64,000 nt of DNA from Apoda limacodes (taxonomy: Eukaryota; Arthropoda; Insecta; Lepidoptera; Limacodidae), in assembly GCA_946406115.1 (NCBI GenBank), contig OX291545.1, positions 15,638,001 to 15,702,000 on the forward strand, in the 5' to 3' direction. A model generated the notes under the pieces. The model was not told the origin of the DNA and ran no database searches. It was given only the letters and a program-made list of their open reading frames with translations. Shown in pieces: positions 20,456-31,448 of this stretch (position 1 is its first letter; each line of letters starts with the position of its first letter). Made by a program: the position numbers and the translations under genes.

Positions 20456-23360
20456 TCAATTCCAGTTTTTAATGGATTTTTCTATCAGGTATATTTTGCG
20501 ATCTATTCAACGAGTCTAACTTTTCAACCATGCTTAGAAAAGCCTATTGACCGTTGGTATACTACTCTAGGGCACATCCATATGAGTATTTTTTAGGGTT
20601 ATATACATGCGTTAACAATTCAATTCTTTGTAAATCAGTTCTTTAAACTGCCTAATTAAATAGATGGCATTTGATAATTGCATTATTAGTACCAAATACA
20701 CGCAATTGCTCTGCTCCTAAGATAACGTGGATATTGTGACTACCAATTATGTAATCCTGACATCGATCTTTCTATATCGAACATATCACAAACTCTATTT
20801 TAAAATAATGTTGAAACATCGATGTTTTGCTTTTCAACATCGATGATCATCGACTATTCTTATGCCTAAAATGTACCTACTCCATTAAAACATGGAAATT
20901 CGGCTACAATCTAGTATAGTACACAAATTAAGATACTTTAAATCCTCACCAGAAAAAAAGGGTCTAACAAAATACGTGTCCATATACGATTCTGTTTGTA
21001 TTTGATTTGATTGCGGTACAACTGAAGCGCGTGCTGCCATAACTAAAAACGCAGATGTGACTTGTTATAGTAAATAAATGTTTATTTAGTCACAGTTTTC
21101 TCAGTCCAGTCTGAATAAAATACGATTTCGAGGAATTTACTGTGTACTGTTTTTCTAGAGTACCGTTTTTCATACCCAAAAGGCATAACGTTGACGTATT
21201 GGTGTAACTTTACTGTTTGTGTTAGTCTTAGCATGTCACGGGTCTAAGGGTAAGTCCATAATTAAAACTTTTATATATGACCATTAATAAATTTAATTGT
21301 TTGCATATAAAATGCTGCTAACATATATTTTAGGAAATTTTCTTATGAGTGTTGTCCGAATATATCGGAATTGTGAGTTGTGTAAGGCATTTCTACTAAA
21401 AACGGCAACTTTTAGCAGAAATTATTTATACAACTCAAAACTATATTCCAGGATCATCCTTAAAAATGATTTGTTAAATATTTTTGTTAAACAATTTTGA
21501 AGTTCTGTTTATATGCAGAGGAAATAATAATATCTATAGTAGTGGCGCTACTTAGCTGCTACATGCGAATTATAAATACCAAAAGAATTTCGCTTTTTGG
21601 AAAGTCATTCTGTCCAGAGCAGAATAGAAGACCAGTACGTGGCCTCAATTTATTATTAAAATACGTATTGAGACATATCTTAGGATATCTGTAGGACGTC
21701 TGCTTAAAGGTAAACATTTAGTATGGTTAAATTTCTGTTTAGTTCTTAATGTTTTGTCCAGTAATTGCTTGAAATGATCTTATAAATTATCATTTTCATG
21801 CTGTAACGCTCCCCCTCCTGATGCAAATATAAATGATTAATAGGATAATAAAATGTTGAAGGCAACCTCAAAGCCCACTATCACCCAACGAGAGAAATCA
21901 TAAGAATCTATTAATATGATTAAAATGATGTAGATAATTATCTTATTTGGCCAAGCGTGATCGTCAAAAGTGGTAGAACCCGAAAACCGTCGTGTTAAAA
22001 AAATAGTAACCCAGTTGATTTAGAGGTCCGTCAGAGTAATATAGCAAACAATAGTATACAAATAAGCGTAAAAGATCAAGAAATAAATATAGCTAAATCT
22101 ACGATCATAAATAATGTCCACTTTGAATTTTTCACCATTTTTAAAGTCTGTACAAATCCACCTAAACAAAGCAAATACGCGAATATTAGAACTAAAGGAA
22201 CACAAGTACTAATGAGTTATATGATTTTCCGTCATCCCTACACAAAGGAACCCTAATTGATGCTACTTCCACATTTGAAAGTAAAATCCATACAAATGCT
22301 AAAACCATTCGTTTTATAGTGTGGGAACCAGGTAGCTAAGCGTTCAGGACTTGCGACCTGAAAGTAGGTTTAAGGAGCGCCCCCTTACAATGTACATTAG
22401 CGCTCACCTACACTAGCTAACCAGCCAAAATAGTAAAACCCTACTAACGCCGCTAAGGATGGACATGGATTACACATAGTAATTACTGTATCTCTTGGCA
22501 GACCTAGTTCTTTAGTAGGCTATATAATTATTATGGCTGGTATAATCTTAGTTCCCACTTCTACTTTTATAGAAAAAAGGTCCGTTAATATATTCCTTTC
22601 TACCGAGGTGATTGAGATTTCTTTCTATCATAAATTTCTAACCGGCAAAAAACTCGTCATTATGATGCTTTAACATTAAACACAACCTAAAGAATTTCAC
22701 AACGAACATACAATATTTTCACTGTAATTTCCAGTATTTACTAACCAGTAATGGTGGCACAATCTAGTCGTAGTTATACCCCACGTGGTTTCTAGTTAGC
22801 TACTAGCGTAGACTATGGTTTTCTCCTTTTCGGGCAGCGCTTCGAAAATTTAAACGACGGCAATTTAATGTTCTGTATGTATGGAACCACGCACTTTTAT
22901 CACCACTAACCCCTCTCTAACAACCTTCTCACTCCACATTTCAGACCCCCCATCCTGTTTTTTTTTATTCCGGGCGGATGTCCGGCCTTCATTAATTTTA
23001 ACAAAGACAAAAGAATATTTTATAACATAAATATTCTTTTAATATATAAAGAATATATGAACGGTCTAGATAAAACGGCTTAATTATCCTAAACTAATAG
23101 AATATTAATATTATGTTCTAAATGTTCGTAAAGTTTTAGCAAACCCCGGGTAATTTCAAATAAACTAACACGTCATAACACCATTATACAGAATACGTAA
23201 AAACCAAGACAATTGCCCTTTATTATTGTTAGATTATTTGTTGTATGAGGCTACCCTAATGGTTGTTAAACGACTCACTTAGGTAAGTTTCGCAGGTGTT
23301 TTCAATATTATAAAAGTTCTAAGTAACTTAAACTTTCGCGGTTATATTCAACATTATAAA
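20456..23360. other. Unassigned DNA
   Basis: No gene was recognised in 2.9 kb. Two ATCGATG-containing palindromic blocks lie at 20815-20865 (AACATCGATGTT and CATCGATGATCATCGA). The frames at 21297-21694 and 22020-22205 look non-coding. Confidence 0.45.
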
Positions 23361-23364
23361 ACTC

Positions 23365-23477
23365 CCAATCAGCACTCATCTTAAAACTACCACTAATCAC
23401 ATACGTTTAAACAAACCGCCAATCAACGCTTTTAAAAACATTCTCCAATCAACTTTAGTTCCAATCAAACACCCAAT
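23365..23477 (+). promoter_or_regulatory. Cluster of five CCAAT boxes
   Basis: CCAAT occurs in the same orientation at 23365, 23419, 23445, 23461 and 23473, four of them as CCAATC. CCAAT is the core bound by the NF-Y factor. Five copies in 113 bp is notable, but no adjacent exon is visible, and a degenerate short tandem repeat is an alternative. Confidence 0.25.
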
Positions 23478-23479
23478 GA

Positions 23480-24190
23480 TAGTTAGCTTTAAACCATTCA
23501 ATCTCGCGCCACAGGTTCAAAATTTTACGAAACTTTATTTTGTCTGAGTCCGAATTCATAAATCGGAAGTTAGATTACTACCTACATTTAACAATGAATT
23601 CTGTGTTGATGTCTATGATTCGTAAGTTCATAACTTAATATTTTACATTTTAGTCATTTGTACTTATATTTTGTTAGCTTTAAACCTTTCATTAAATAAA
23701 TCATAACTTCTCATCTAATGTATAAAATTACTGAACTTGAATATTTGAACGCGCCATTCTAATATAAAGATGCGTTTTGCTGTAGGTAGTAAGTTCATTG
23801 AGAATTGTTTACTAATGAAAATCTTCGCGCTAAAACTTAAAAAAAAAAAACATTGCATTACAAAATGTTAAGGGAAAAATATTGGTATCGTCACAATGCC
23901 TCGCAATTTGGCACCAAAATTCCGCCATTTTTATTTCCAATAATTTTAATATAGCCTATGACACTCTAGTGGTTAAGACGAATCTAAGCACGTATAATTT
24001 ATTAAAATTTAGTATTACGAGGGAACATAGTCGGACATACATACAGGTCAAACAAATAACCCTCCTTTTGGGCTTAGCCGCAGTCGGGTAAAAATATCCA
24101 CCAATTGGGCAAAAATTGAAATGCATTCCTTAGATCAAAACCAAAGATTTTTTTAAAACAACGATTTGGTTTTTTTTTCTATAATGGCCT
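23480..24190. other. Unassigned AT-rich DNA
   Basis: No feature recognised. Confidence 0.45.
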
Positions 24191-24742
24191 CTAAGGCCCA
24201 GAACACATAGTGAAACGCAAAAGCGACGAAACTCCTAGTTACTTTTGAGTTTCATTTGAGATTATGCCATAGACTCCTTTGAGAGACCGCATATGACCAG
24301 AAAAACCAGGTTGAAACCGGTTTCACACGTGTTGCAAATCAGTCGCATTGAAACCGGCGTGCAGGTAACTCGTGTTTGCGTTTCATCGTTTCGCGGTTTT
24401 TTCGATGCAACATTCAATTTGTGTTGGTAGTTGAAAAGTATCCTTGCTTGTACAATACAACACTATCAAGCGACTCAAGCAGAACTGACACTTATAAAGC
24501 ATGGGCAGATATTGGAAAAGTAATGAAGATACAAATACATAACCACAACTTCTTCAACACTTGAGCTAGACATTTAACACACTTCTGTTCTCAAAGAAAC
24601 TGAAATGATTGTGATAATTTCATCACATTGTGGTAAAAATTAGGTTGCGCCGTGTGTGGATAACGTCTGAAACGAGTTGCAGACCAATAATTTCAAAAGG
24701 GTTTCGTTGCAGTTGCGTTTAACCGTCTGTTCTGGGTCTTAG
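24191..24742 (+). mobile_element. PIF/Harbinger-like element with terminal inverted repeats and a MADF remnant
   Basis: The two ends are inverted repeats of about 42 bp at roughly 80 percent identity: CTAAGGCCCAGAACACATAG ... AAACGCAAAAGCGACGAAAC on the left, and the reverse complement of GTTTCGTTGCAGTTGCGTTT ... TGTTCTGGGTCTTAG on the right. Flanking trinucleotides are TAA and TTA, close to the TWA duplications typical of Harbinger. Inside is a MADF-like segment (24406-24550). Harbinger elements usually encode a nuclease plus a separate Myb/MADF protein; here only the latter survives, so the 552-bp copy would depend on others to move. Confidence 0.6.
24406..24564 (+). pseudogene. MADF-domain fragment inside the Harbinger-like element
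   Basis: The frame reads FVLVVEKYPCLYNTTLSSDS then SRTDTYKAWADIGKVM. This matches the start of MADF domains, which are DNA-binding Myb/SANT-like domains: an aliphatic stretch, then [KR]-[YHR]-P-x-L-[YW], a spacer with basic residues, and A-W-x-x-[IV]. Only the first third to half of the domain is present before the frame drifts into non-conserved sequence and stops at 24562-24564. No ATG precedes it in frame nearby, so it is probably a truncated former ORF2 or exon. Confidence 0.55.
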
Positions 24743-24957
24743 TCATTTTGTTTTATTTATTCTACATAAGTGTAAAAAAATTGAACTGTAAAATTCAAAA
24801 CTATCAGCAAACCTACGATTTTTAAAAGTAGTAATTTCAAACTAACGGCCTCATAGGTATACACCTTGCTGCGGCCCGCTTTAATTTAAGAAAATAATCA
24901 TAGTCATATATAGTTTTTAGAGAAAAAAGGCTTTAATAAATAAATATTTTTGGAAAT

Positions 24958-25165
24958 TACACACTGCGCTGTCTGGATACCAGACAACGGATAAAAATAC
25001 ATAAATATTACTTTTTTTTGTAAATACATATATATCATACATAAATACACCCAGACTCAAGACATACACACATGTTTATCACATAAATGTTTGTCCAGTG
25101 CGGGAATCGAACCCACACCCCCTGAACAGCAGCCGGTGTCACTACCAACTAGGCGGCGAGGGAGG
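24958..25165 (-). mobile_element. tRNA-derived SINE
   Basis: Minus-strand copy. The tRNA-like head is at the right, with the B box GGTTCGATTCCCGCACTGG (minus strand, about 25095-25113). Then come TGTTTGTCCAGTGCGGG-linked sequence, CTTGAGTCTGGGTGTATTTATG, and the 3' region GTTGTCTGGTATCCAGACAG near 24970-24990. Same family as 12222-12470 and 47029-47360. Confidence 0.7.
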
Positions 25166-26450
25166 GAAAGGCATAGATAACTCAAACGATATAGTAATAG
25201 TTAAAAAATTGCATTGGAAAACTAGTACTACGATGTTCTTTTAGGAGTTTTGCGACCGACGGCTGGTCGGATCGGATGATCATTCAATTTGGTACAACAA
25301 TGACTTTCAGCTTGAAACGCTTGCTCTAAAGCATTTTGTGCTATCACCTTAAAACTTAGATCACTTACACAGTATTTGTATATAATAGTTTGCCATGCCC
25401 TTAGGTCTGCGTATTTTTTACGAAACCGAGGTTAAAACAACGTATTTTGTCGCGTTGGCTGGAAATTAGTGGTACTACTCAACTGCGAATTTGAGCAGTC
25501 CTCGTGAACCAGGTATTGAAACATTTCAAAAGATTTTTAGGTTATTTAGTTGAAGGTTATTAGGTTTATAGGTTGAGCTCAAAACCTTCAGAGATGGCCG
25601 AAAGGATCAGTTTTCGATTACGCGACGGCACAGTATTATATTATTTGTATGCTCATGGTAAATTAATTAAGAGGTCATACAAGTTGCATTAAACATTAAT
25701 TTTTCTGAGATTTTTTTTTAATTGCCGTTTTGGTTAATCTAAAAATAATCACTAGATTATTTTTAGATAAAAGATTATAGATTTAGATTATAGCAAAAGT
25801 ATAATCTAGATGGCTTATTTCAATTATAGTTCTCTGTTAACTTTCCACCTGTAACTTAAGTTTTTTAAAGTAGTACAAGATATTCAGTAGTTACTTACTT
25901 TAATCATACCAACTTAATAAAAAGAAAGGGGAATATAAAAAACAGATGTCGTTAAGCCAAGTCAAGGGTTTTTAATCTGTCAATTGAGTGGCTTACTAGC
26001 TCGACAACGTCCGCCAATCCATACTGTGCCATAGTGGTAGACTATAAACCTACCCTACATTAAGGTACCTACAACGGCTGACACCACAGTAATATGACGC
26101 TCCGGTCATTGTTTCTCGAGATAATCGATACATTTTAGCCCTAAATGAAGTGTTTCTAAATTGGGTTGGGCCGTGAGAAAAAAAGGTTAGCGATAATGCT
26201 GCGAACACTTTTAGCGTAATCTTTTAGCTATTATTAAGGTAAGTACTACGCATTTGATTGTAATGAAATGTTAATTTTCGACCTTCCAATTACCATTATC
26301 ACGTTCTTCCATTCTATACTATACGAAAACATGTAGGGAGTTTACAAAAACTGACTTTCGTAGAAAATGTACTTGATACTTTCTATATCAATAAGGATAA
26401 GAAAAAAAGAAATATCCTTAAAAAGGCCATTGTAAGAAATGTCGTTGCTT
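25166..26450. other. Unassigned DNA
   Basis: No gene or repeat family was recognised. A short inverted AATCTAAAAATAATCACTAG / CTAGATTATTTTTAGAT pair occurs at about 25735-25770 (small hairpin). Confidence 0.45.
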
Positions 26451-26867
26451 TTTAGGGTTCCGAACCTCAAAAGGAAAAAAGGAACCTGTATAGGATCACC
26501 TTATTATCCGTCTGTCTGTCTGTCAAGACCCTTTTATAAGGAACGCGTAAAGGTATCAAGTTGAAATTAATATCAAATACTAAAGTCTACCGTCACTTAA
26601 AGTTTGAAAAAAAATCAAGCTTTTAAGTTAATGCAATAAAAAAATATGCCCAAAATACGGTAATTTTTGTCGCATATTGTGTCACAAATAAATTAAAACT
26701 TACTTTCCGTTGTAATGTAACGTCACAAATAAAGGAAAAAATATTAAAACTGATAATTAAGGCATAAACCTGTGAGACTTAATCTTATCATGGAAGAACT
26801 ATCTACATATAATAAGTTTGTACGGAACCTTCGGTGCGCGAGCCAGACTCGCACTTGACCTTTTTTA
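26451..26867 (-). mobile_element. (GTCY)n interspersed element
   Basis: Both ends are recognisable in reverse orientation. At the left is TTTAGGGTTCCGAACCTC ... GGAACCTGTATAGGATCACC with (GTCT)n at 26510-26524. At the right is TACGGAACCTTCGGTGCGCG then AGCCAGACTCGCACTTGACC, the reverse complement of the ACCGGCCAAGTGCGAGTC start. About 417 bp, shorter than the 19873 copy, with no coding sequence. Confidence 0.65.
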
Positions 26868-27751
26868 AATGTCTTTGATCAATATAAACGATTTGGGACA
26901 CCAGTATATCAACACAAACAACCTGTTAGAAATAAAAATAAATAATTATTCAAAAACAAGAGCAAGGAAATATTATTATCATAAAAAGTTCATTTAAAAA
27001 GTGTATTAATCTGTCTTAACCCATTATGACCTGAGTTTTTTTAGGTTCCTCAGAAAGTGATAATTTTTACATATGTTATTGTCAACTGTCCCGTTAGTCA
27101 ATTTTGATTATTAAAAGTTAAAACGATTCATTAGCTCTGGAAAAAACAATGGGTGCCATATGGCACTGCTAGGCTAATACGTAGTCTTAATATCCCTGTT
27201 TGATATATAGTTCTAGTTGCCGTTAGCACATAATATTCATCGTTTATTTATGAGTTTCGATGTTTAAATGTATGCCCGCGCGCGTTTTACATTTTTGCTA
27301 AAATGTTGCTGTCCCTATCGAACACGATGCGGGCGCGAGACCCCTTTTCCCCGCGCCGCACGCCTTATTCTTGTATGATTTTGTCGTATAGCTGGAACTT
27401 CAGTATTCTGATAAGCGATATGACTTTCACCCAAAAATCCTATATTTTGAGCATTAACGAAGTATAAATGAATTATCATAATTAATTTTTCAATTTAATG
27501 AGTATTTAATGTGCTGTCATATTGTTTATCCGATTGCGATAAAACTATGTGAATTTATTGCTACCAGTTGCGCAAAAGTTATAGGCATCGGACCTAAGTA
27601 ACGGTAATACAAAACAATGATTAAGTAAAGTAAAGCATATAAACTAAAATTATACTTATACACATATATAAATAAAAAATTAAAATACATAGATACGATG
27701 CATTAAAAATCATGAAATTTAATACCATAGTTGATAACAATTTTATCTACA
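26868..27751. other. Unassigned DNA with a GC-rich patch
   Basis: No gene was recognised. A perfect 14-bp palindrome GTGCCATATGGCAC lies at 27152-27165. A GC-rich patch (27270-27365) contains CCCGCGCGCG and GCGGGCGCGAGACCCC and stands out against the AT-rich background. Its nature is unknown. Confidence 0.4.
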
Positions 27752-27920
27752 TTAAGTTTTGCTTAAATAATATTGATAAAGTTTCTTTTTAAATATGAAG
27801 CGGTTTGAGGATTTTCTGAAGTCATCAGGAAGATCATTTCAGAGTAGTGCAGCCCGAATCTGAAAAGAGTTAGAAAGGGAACCCAAGCGCTTAAAAGGGA
27901 TATGTAGTACTAATCAATCA
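27752..27920 (-). pseudogene. Reverse transcriptase C-terminus relic
   Basis: On the minus strand, ending at the stop 27752-27754: HIPFKRLGSLSNSFQIRAAL, then an in-frame stop where Trp is expected, NDLPDDFRKSSNRFIFKKKL and YQYYLSKT. This is the common C-terminal signature of Jockey-type RTs (SF.IRAA.LWN.LP...R....F.FKK.L). It closely parallels the RT end at 3131-3250, so the two may come from one family. It is inactivated and truncated. Confidence 0.6.
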
Positions 27921-28740
27921 TTGATGCGATTTGCTCAATTCCTTAGTATAACTTAGACGTTCTGTTCGTCGCGCTCTCTGAAAAAAAAACCAGGTACTTA
28001 CTTATACAAACTTATAAAGGTTATGCGAGTTTTTTTTTTTTAATTTTTTATTTATAGGCAGGAGTGAATATTGAAATAGGAGGAGGTTTCTGCGCTAACA
28101 TTCATTTATATTTTCAAATTATAAAATAAGATAGGTAACTCGGTACCTCGTTACATTTTGACCCACGCATACGGTATCTACCGTTTTTAAAATTTACTTT
28201 AAAATCATAATAATGTTAATAATGCTAAAATGTAAGTACAAATATTTACTTACCTTTTACCATTTTTAAATTAATAATTATGTATTATAGGTACTTATAG
28301 GCTACTTAATTAGTATTTTTTAAAATAATTGTACGTTACGAAATAACGTTACGAAATTGTTAATGAAGTTATGTAGTAAGTTGTAACTTTTAAAAACGTG
28401 TACACTGCCTACTGATTGACTAAAAAAATTAAAGGTAACATAAATGTAAAATAATCTATAAAGGTTGTAATTCGTAAACAATATTCGTAGTAAGTATTTT
28501 TTGAAATGGAGTAGGGTAAAACACTCAAATTTCGGCCCCTTAACATGAAACGCAAATTTCAGTCCTAACCATACCTGAACCTTGAAGTTATCCACCGTTG
28601 AATTTGCATTGTCGGGCTATTTGTCATTTACACTTTATTGAGTATATATAGTGATTATACACATCTTAAATTACGAGACAAAGAATAATAAACGTTTAAA
28701 GTTTTGTACGGCAAATTTCCCTTATATCGGCCATCCTTAC
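27921..28740. other. Unassigned AT-rich DNA
   Basis: No recognised feature; the minus-strand frame at 28320-28595 has no motif. Confidence 0.45.
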
Positions 28741-28741
28741 C

Positions 28742-29039
28742 TTTTTTTTTTTTTTTTTTCTTTTTTTTTTTTTTCTGAGCTGACAATGCAGTTGGCTGTT
28801 GCAGCCATTACTGCTTCACCGGACTTTTGGGGCGAGACTCTGAAGGAGCCTCAGCCCATATAGCGCCCAACGCTCAAGGGCTCCCCGCGGGGGTTGGGTT
28901 GCCGCTCTCGGGGGCGTCCCTTCGACCGGTGTGAGTCTCGAACCCGAAGGTGAGTCACCGCCAGGAGGGGAGTTCCCCGTTACGCGGGTACGGTTGCGAT
29001 TGAGTGGGGGCGAGAAGCGCCCCGGCACTCTTTGTCCTT
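28742..29039 (-). mobile_element. GC-rich non-LTR retroelement 3' UTR with poly(A)
   Basis: A 5'-truncated copy on the minus strand: the T tract at 28742-28774 is its A tail. Read on its own strand, it runs CCCCTCCTGGCGGTGACTCA, ACGCCCCCGAGAGCGGCAAC, CCGCGGGGAGCCC, GCGTTGGGCGCTATA, GGCTGAGGCTCCTTCAGAG and GGTGAAGCAGTAATGGCTGC. Two other members occur at 51838-52140 and 60783-60985 (+). The family resembles the GC-rich 3' UTRs of R1-type elements, but the clade is inferred. The borders share TTACCT-like sequence, a possible short target duplication. Confidence 0.65.
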
Positions 29040-29149
29040 TACCTAACTACGGCCCTCTTCTACCCTAATGTCGAATCGTAAAAAGGGAATATATCAATAG
29101 AAATTATTTATTTGTGTTGAAACTTTACCATGCATAACTTTATAATACC

Positions 29150-29655
29150 TTTTGAAATAGAAATCGTATTAGGTTACATATGTATTCTTTTTTTTCTTAT
29201 TATTTGAAAATTGACCAATAATAAATAAAATTAAATAAATTGTTGAAATTTCCAACGGTAACTAGTTTTAATGTGATAAACAGCATTGTGTTTTACAGCA
29301 AAAAAAATATAAACACACTGTTCTACACAGTTACATGAATAGACTTATTTAGTATTTTAACATACTGTATTTCTGTTAGAGCAGCCTAATTTCGGCCGTG
29401 ATTTTTATAGTCTATTAAAAAAGTATAACTAACATTTTGAGGCGGCTGAACTTTGGTTATTCAATTAACGGTTTAAAAGCCCTAACTAAGGATACTAATA
29501 AATCCAATAAAATTTAACATTGCTATTTAACTGAACGGAATTAGTATGAAAACTATTGTAAGCTGTTGGTGGACAAAAAACACATATTTCCAGAGTGGTA
29601 TCCGTTGACGTTTTTTGCCAAATTAGTGACAGAATTGCACTGTGCTGTCCCTCGC
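29150..29655. repeat. Left arm of a large imperfect palindrome
   Basis: This arm is the diverged inverted copy of 30395-31085. Matching blocks, left arm versus reverse complement of the right, include ATTAGGTTACATATGTATTC/ATTAGGTTATATAGGTATTT, AACACACTGTTCTACACAGT/AACACACTGTTCCACACAGT, GACTTATTTAGTATTTTAA, AGGCGGCTGAACTTTGGT, AAGGATACTAATAAAT and CATATTTCCAGAGTGGTATC. They occur in the same order along about 500 bp. The right arm is longer through inserts. See the separate finding. Confidence 0.85.
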
Positions 29656-29779
29656 CGGCTTTACATAAACCTATCATAACCTTTAATTTCATCATTCTAT
29701 CAGTAGGCAGTGAACATTTTTTAAAAGTTATAACGCAGTTGTTGTGAAAGTTAAATATTAGCCGCTTGGCCCTTTCGAC

Positions 29780-30193
29780 TTGGTTCAACGACGGGCTGCG
29801 AGAATTGTCAACGTTTCCAAACTCACTTGCGGTACCGAGCCCTTAAGTCTTAGGAGAGACTTTGACTCTCTGTGTGTGTTCTACCGCTTGTACAATGGGT
29901 TGTGTTCTGAGGAATTATTCGAAATTATGCCCACGGCTACTTTCTACCATCGCAACAATCGCCATCGGCAGGGAATTCATTCTCATACTTTGGAACCGAA
30001 ATGGTCGCGTACAGTGCTGTTTCAGAGAAACTTCCTCCCGCGAAAGATTGAGTTGCGGAATGAGCTCCCTGCCAAGGTTTCCTCTAAAGACTACAGTATG
30101 GGGTTCTTCAAGAAAGAAGTTATTAGATTGCTGGAGGGTCGGCAACGCGCGAGTGATACCCCTGGTGTTGCAAGCGTCCATAGGCTACGGTGA
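29780..30193 (+). CDS. CR1-like RT C-terminal fragment (still open)
   Basis: 137 codons without a stop, corresponding to about residues 330-466 of the RT copy at 867-2336. It reads MVQRRAARIVNVSKLTCGTE, EPLSLRRDFDSLCVFYRLYN, then LRNELPAKVSSKDY (Trp of LWNELP replaced) and the C-terminal GVASVHRLR. Catalytic motifs are absent owing to 5' truncation. The open frame shows this copy is not very old. The ATG at the start is incidental to the truncation and not a real gene start. Confidence 0.75.
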   Translation: MVQRRAARIVNVSKLTCGTEPLSLRRDFDSLCVFYRLYNGLCSEELFEIMPTATFYHRNNRHRQGIHSHTLEPKWSRTVLFQRNFLPRKIELRNELPAKVSSKDYSMGFFKKEVIRLLEGRQRASDTPGVASVHRLR

Positions 30194-30250
30194 CCGCTTA
30201 CCATCAGGCGAACCGTAAGCTTGTTTGCCACGTTAGTGGGATAAAAAAAA
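29780..30250 (+). mobile_element. CR1-like 3' fragment in the palindrome spacer
   Basis: A 5'-truncated CR1-like copy in plus orientation. It starts in the RT C-terminal coding region at GTTCAACGACGGGCTGCG and ends with the family 3' tail ATAGGCTACGGTGACCGC ... GTTTGCCACGTTAGTGGGATAAAAAAAA at 30177-30249. It sits between the two palindrome arms, so it either inserted into the spacer or was there before the inversion. Confidence 0.85.
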
Positions 30251-30394
30251 GTTCTAAGTTATAATTTTAAAAATCATGTTTTTAATTTTTACATAAAAAA
30301 TTGTGTAATGCGTCATTGAATTATAATTTAAATGTAACATTGGCGGTATATATGCAATATGGTGTCTTTACGTCGTGCGCTCCAGTGGTATAGT

Positions 30395-31085
30395 GTACAG
30401 AAGCCGACGACAGCTGTGCAATTTTATCACTAACTTGGCGGAAAATGTCAACGGATACCACTCTGGAAATATGTTTTTTTTAACCATAAATGGCTTGCAA
30501 TAGTTTTCTTACTGCTTCCGTACAGTAAAATAGCAATGTAAAAGATTTTTTTTTTTTTTAGTTGTTTACTTTAATTTGTTACTTAGAAATAACGGGACCC
30601 ATGATAGGATTCTTATTTAATTACAAAACCCTAATGTTGGCCTTCGGCCGAGACAAGGGGGATGACAGCAATTTTATAATTTATTAGTATCCTAAGTTAG
30701 GGCTTTTATAGTTTATAAGGCGTTCCATTAACGGGTAATTGAATGACCAAAGTTCAGCCGCCTTTTAATGTTAGTTATACTATTTTATTAGACATTAGGC
30801 TACTCTTACAACCTAAGCTCGGCCACATTTACCTGTTCTGATGAAATATAGGATGTTTAAAATACTAAATAAGTCAATTTATGTAACTGTGTGGAACAGT
30901 GTGTTCATAATTATTTGCTAAAATACACAATGCAGTTTACCATATTAATAATTTATTTTTTAATAATAATATAGAAATTTAATAATTTTATTATATTTTA
31001 TTTATCATTCGTCAAATTCAGTTTTTACATAAAAATCATAAGAAAATACCTATATAACCTAATATAATTTCTATTCTAATACAAC
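30395..31085. repeat. Right arm of the large imperfect palindrome
   Basis: Inverted counterpart of 29150-29655. Compared with the left arm it carries an extra segment at about 30550-30680, including CCTTCGGCCGAGACAAGG and a T13 run, plus about 20 bases near 30715-30740. The region most similar to the left arm is TGTCAACGGATACCACTCTGG then AAATATG (about 30448-30475). Confidence 0.85.
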
Positions 31086-31194
31086 TTTCAATTTTTAATA
31101 ACAATGACTAATAATGCCTTCTTTTGTTTTCGATTTAGAACATACTTCACTGGCTGATATTATAGTAAAAGAAGGTTGTATTATGGAAATGTTC

Positions 31195-31258
31195 CAAGCG
31201 TCCATAGGCTATGGTGACCGCTTGTCATCAGGCGGACCATCGGCTTGTTTTCCGATTT
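31195..31258 (+). mobile_element. CR1-like 3' tail fragment
   Basis: CCAAGCGTCCATAGGCTATG, GTGACCGCTTGTCATCAGG, CGGACCATCGGCTTGTTT: the family's 3' UTR without its coding region. It lies just outside the right palindrome arm. Confidence 0.7.
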
Positions 31259-31448
31259 TTAATTTATTTTAAATATTTAAAAAAAAAATTACTTACTGTT
31301 CTATTCTTTTTACATAGGAATAATTGGAAATCTCTTTCTAGACTTTCAATCTTAGTGACACATTGGTCACAGTAGATGTAGGTACAATTATTTTGAAAAA
31401 TAGGTATCATACGGCAAATATTTTAATAGGTATGTATTCATTATAAAA

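Noticed and set aside
20815..20865. ATCGATG palindromes as a regulatory site
   Set aside because: Short palindromes in AT-rich DNA with no adjacent gene; evidence too thin to annotate as regulatory.
26995..27050. piggyBac-like end TTAACCCATTATGACC
   Set aside because: No matching inverted end (GGGTTAA side) was found within several kilobases.
29862..30218. 118-codon plus and 88-codon minus frames over the 30-kb CR1 fragment
   Set aside because: Both are shadow frames of the RT C-terminus at 29780-30193.
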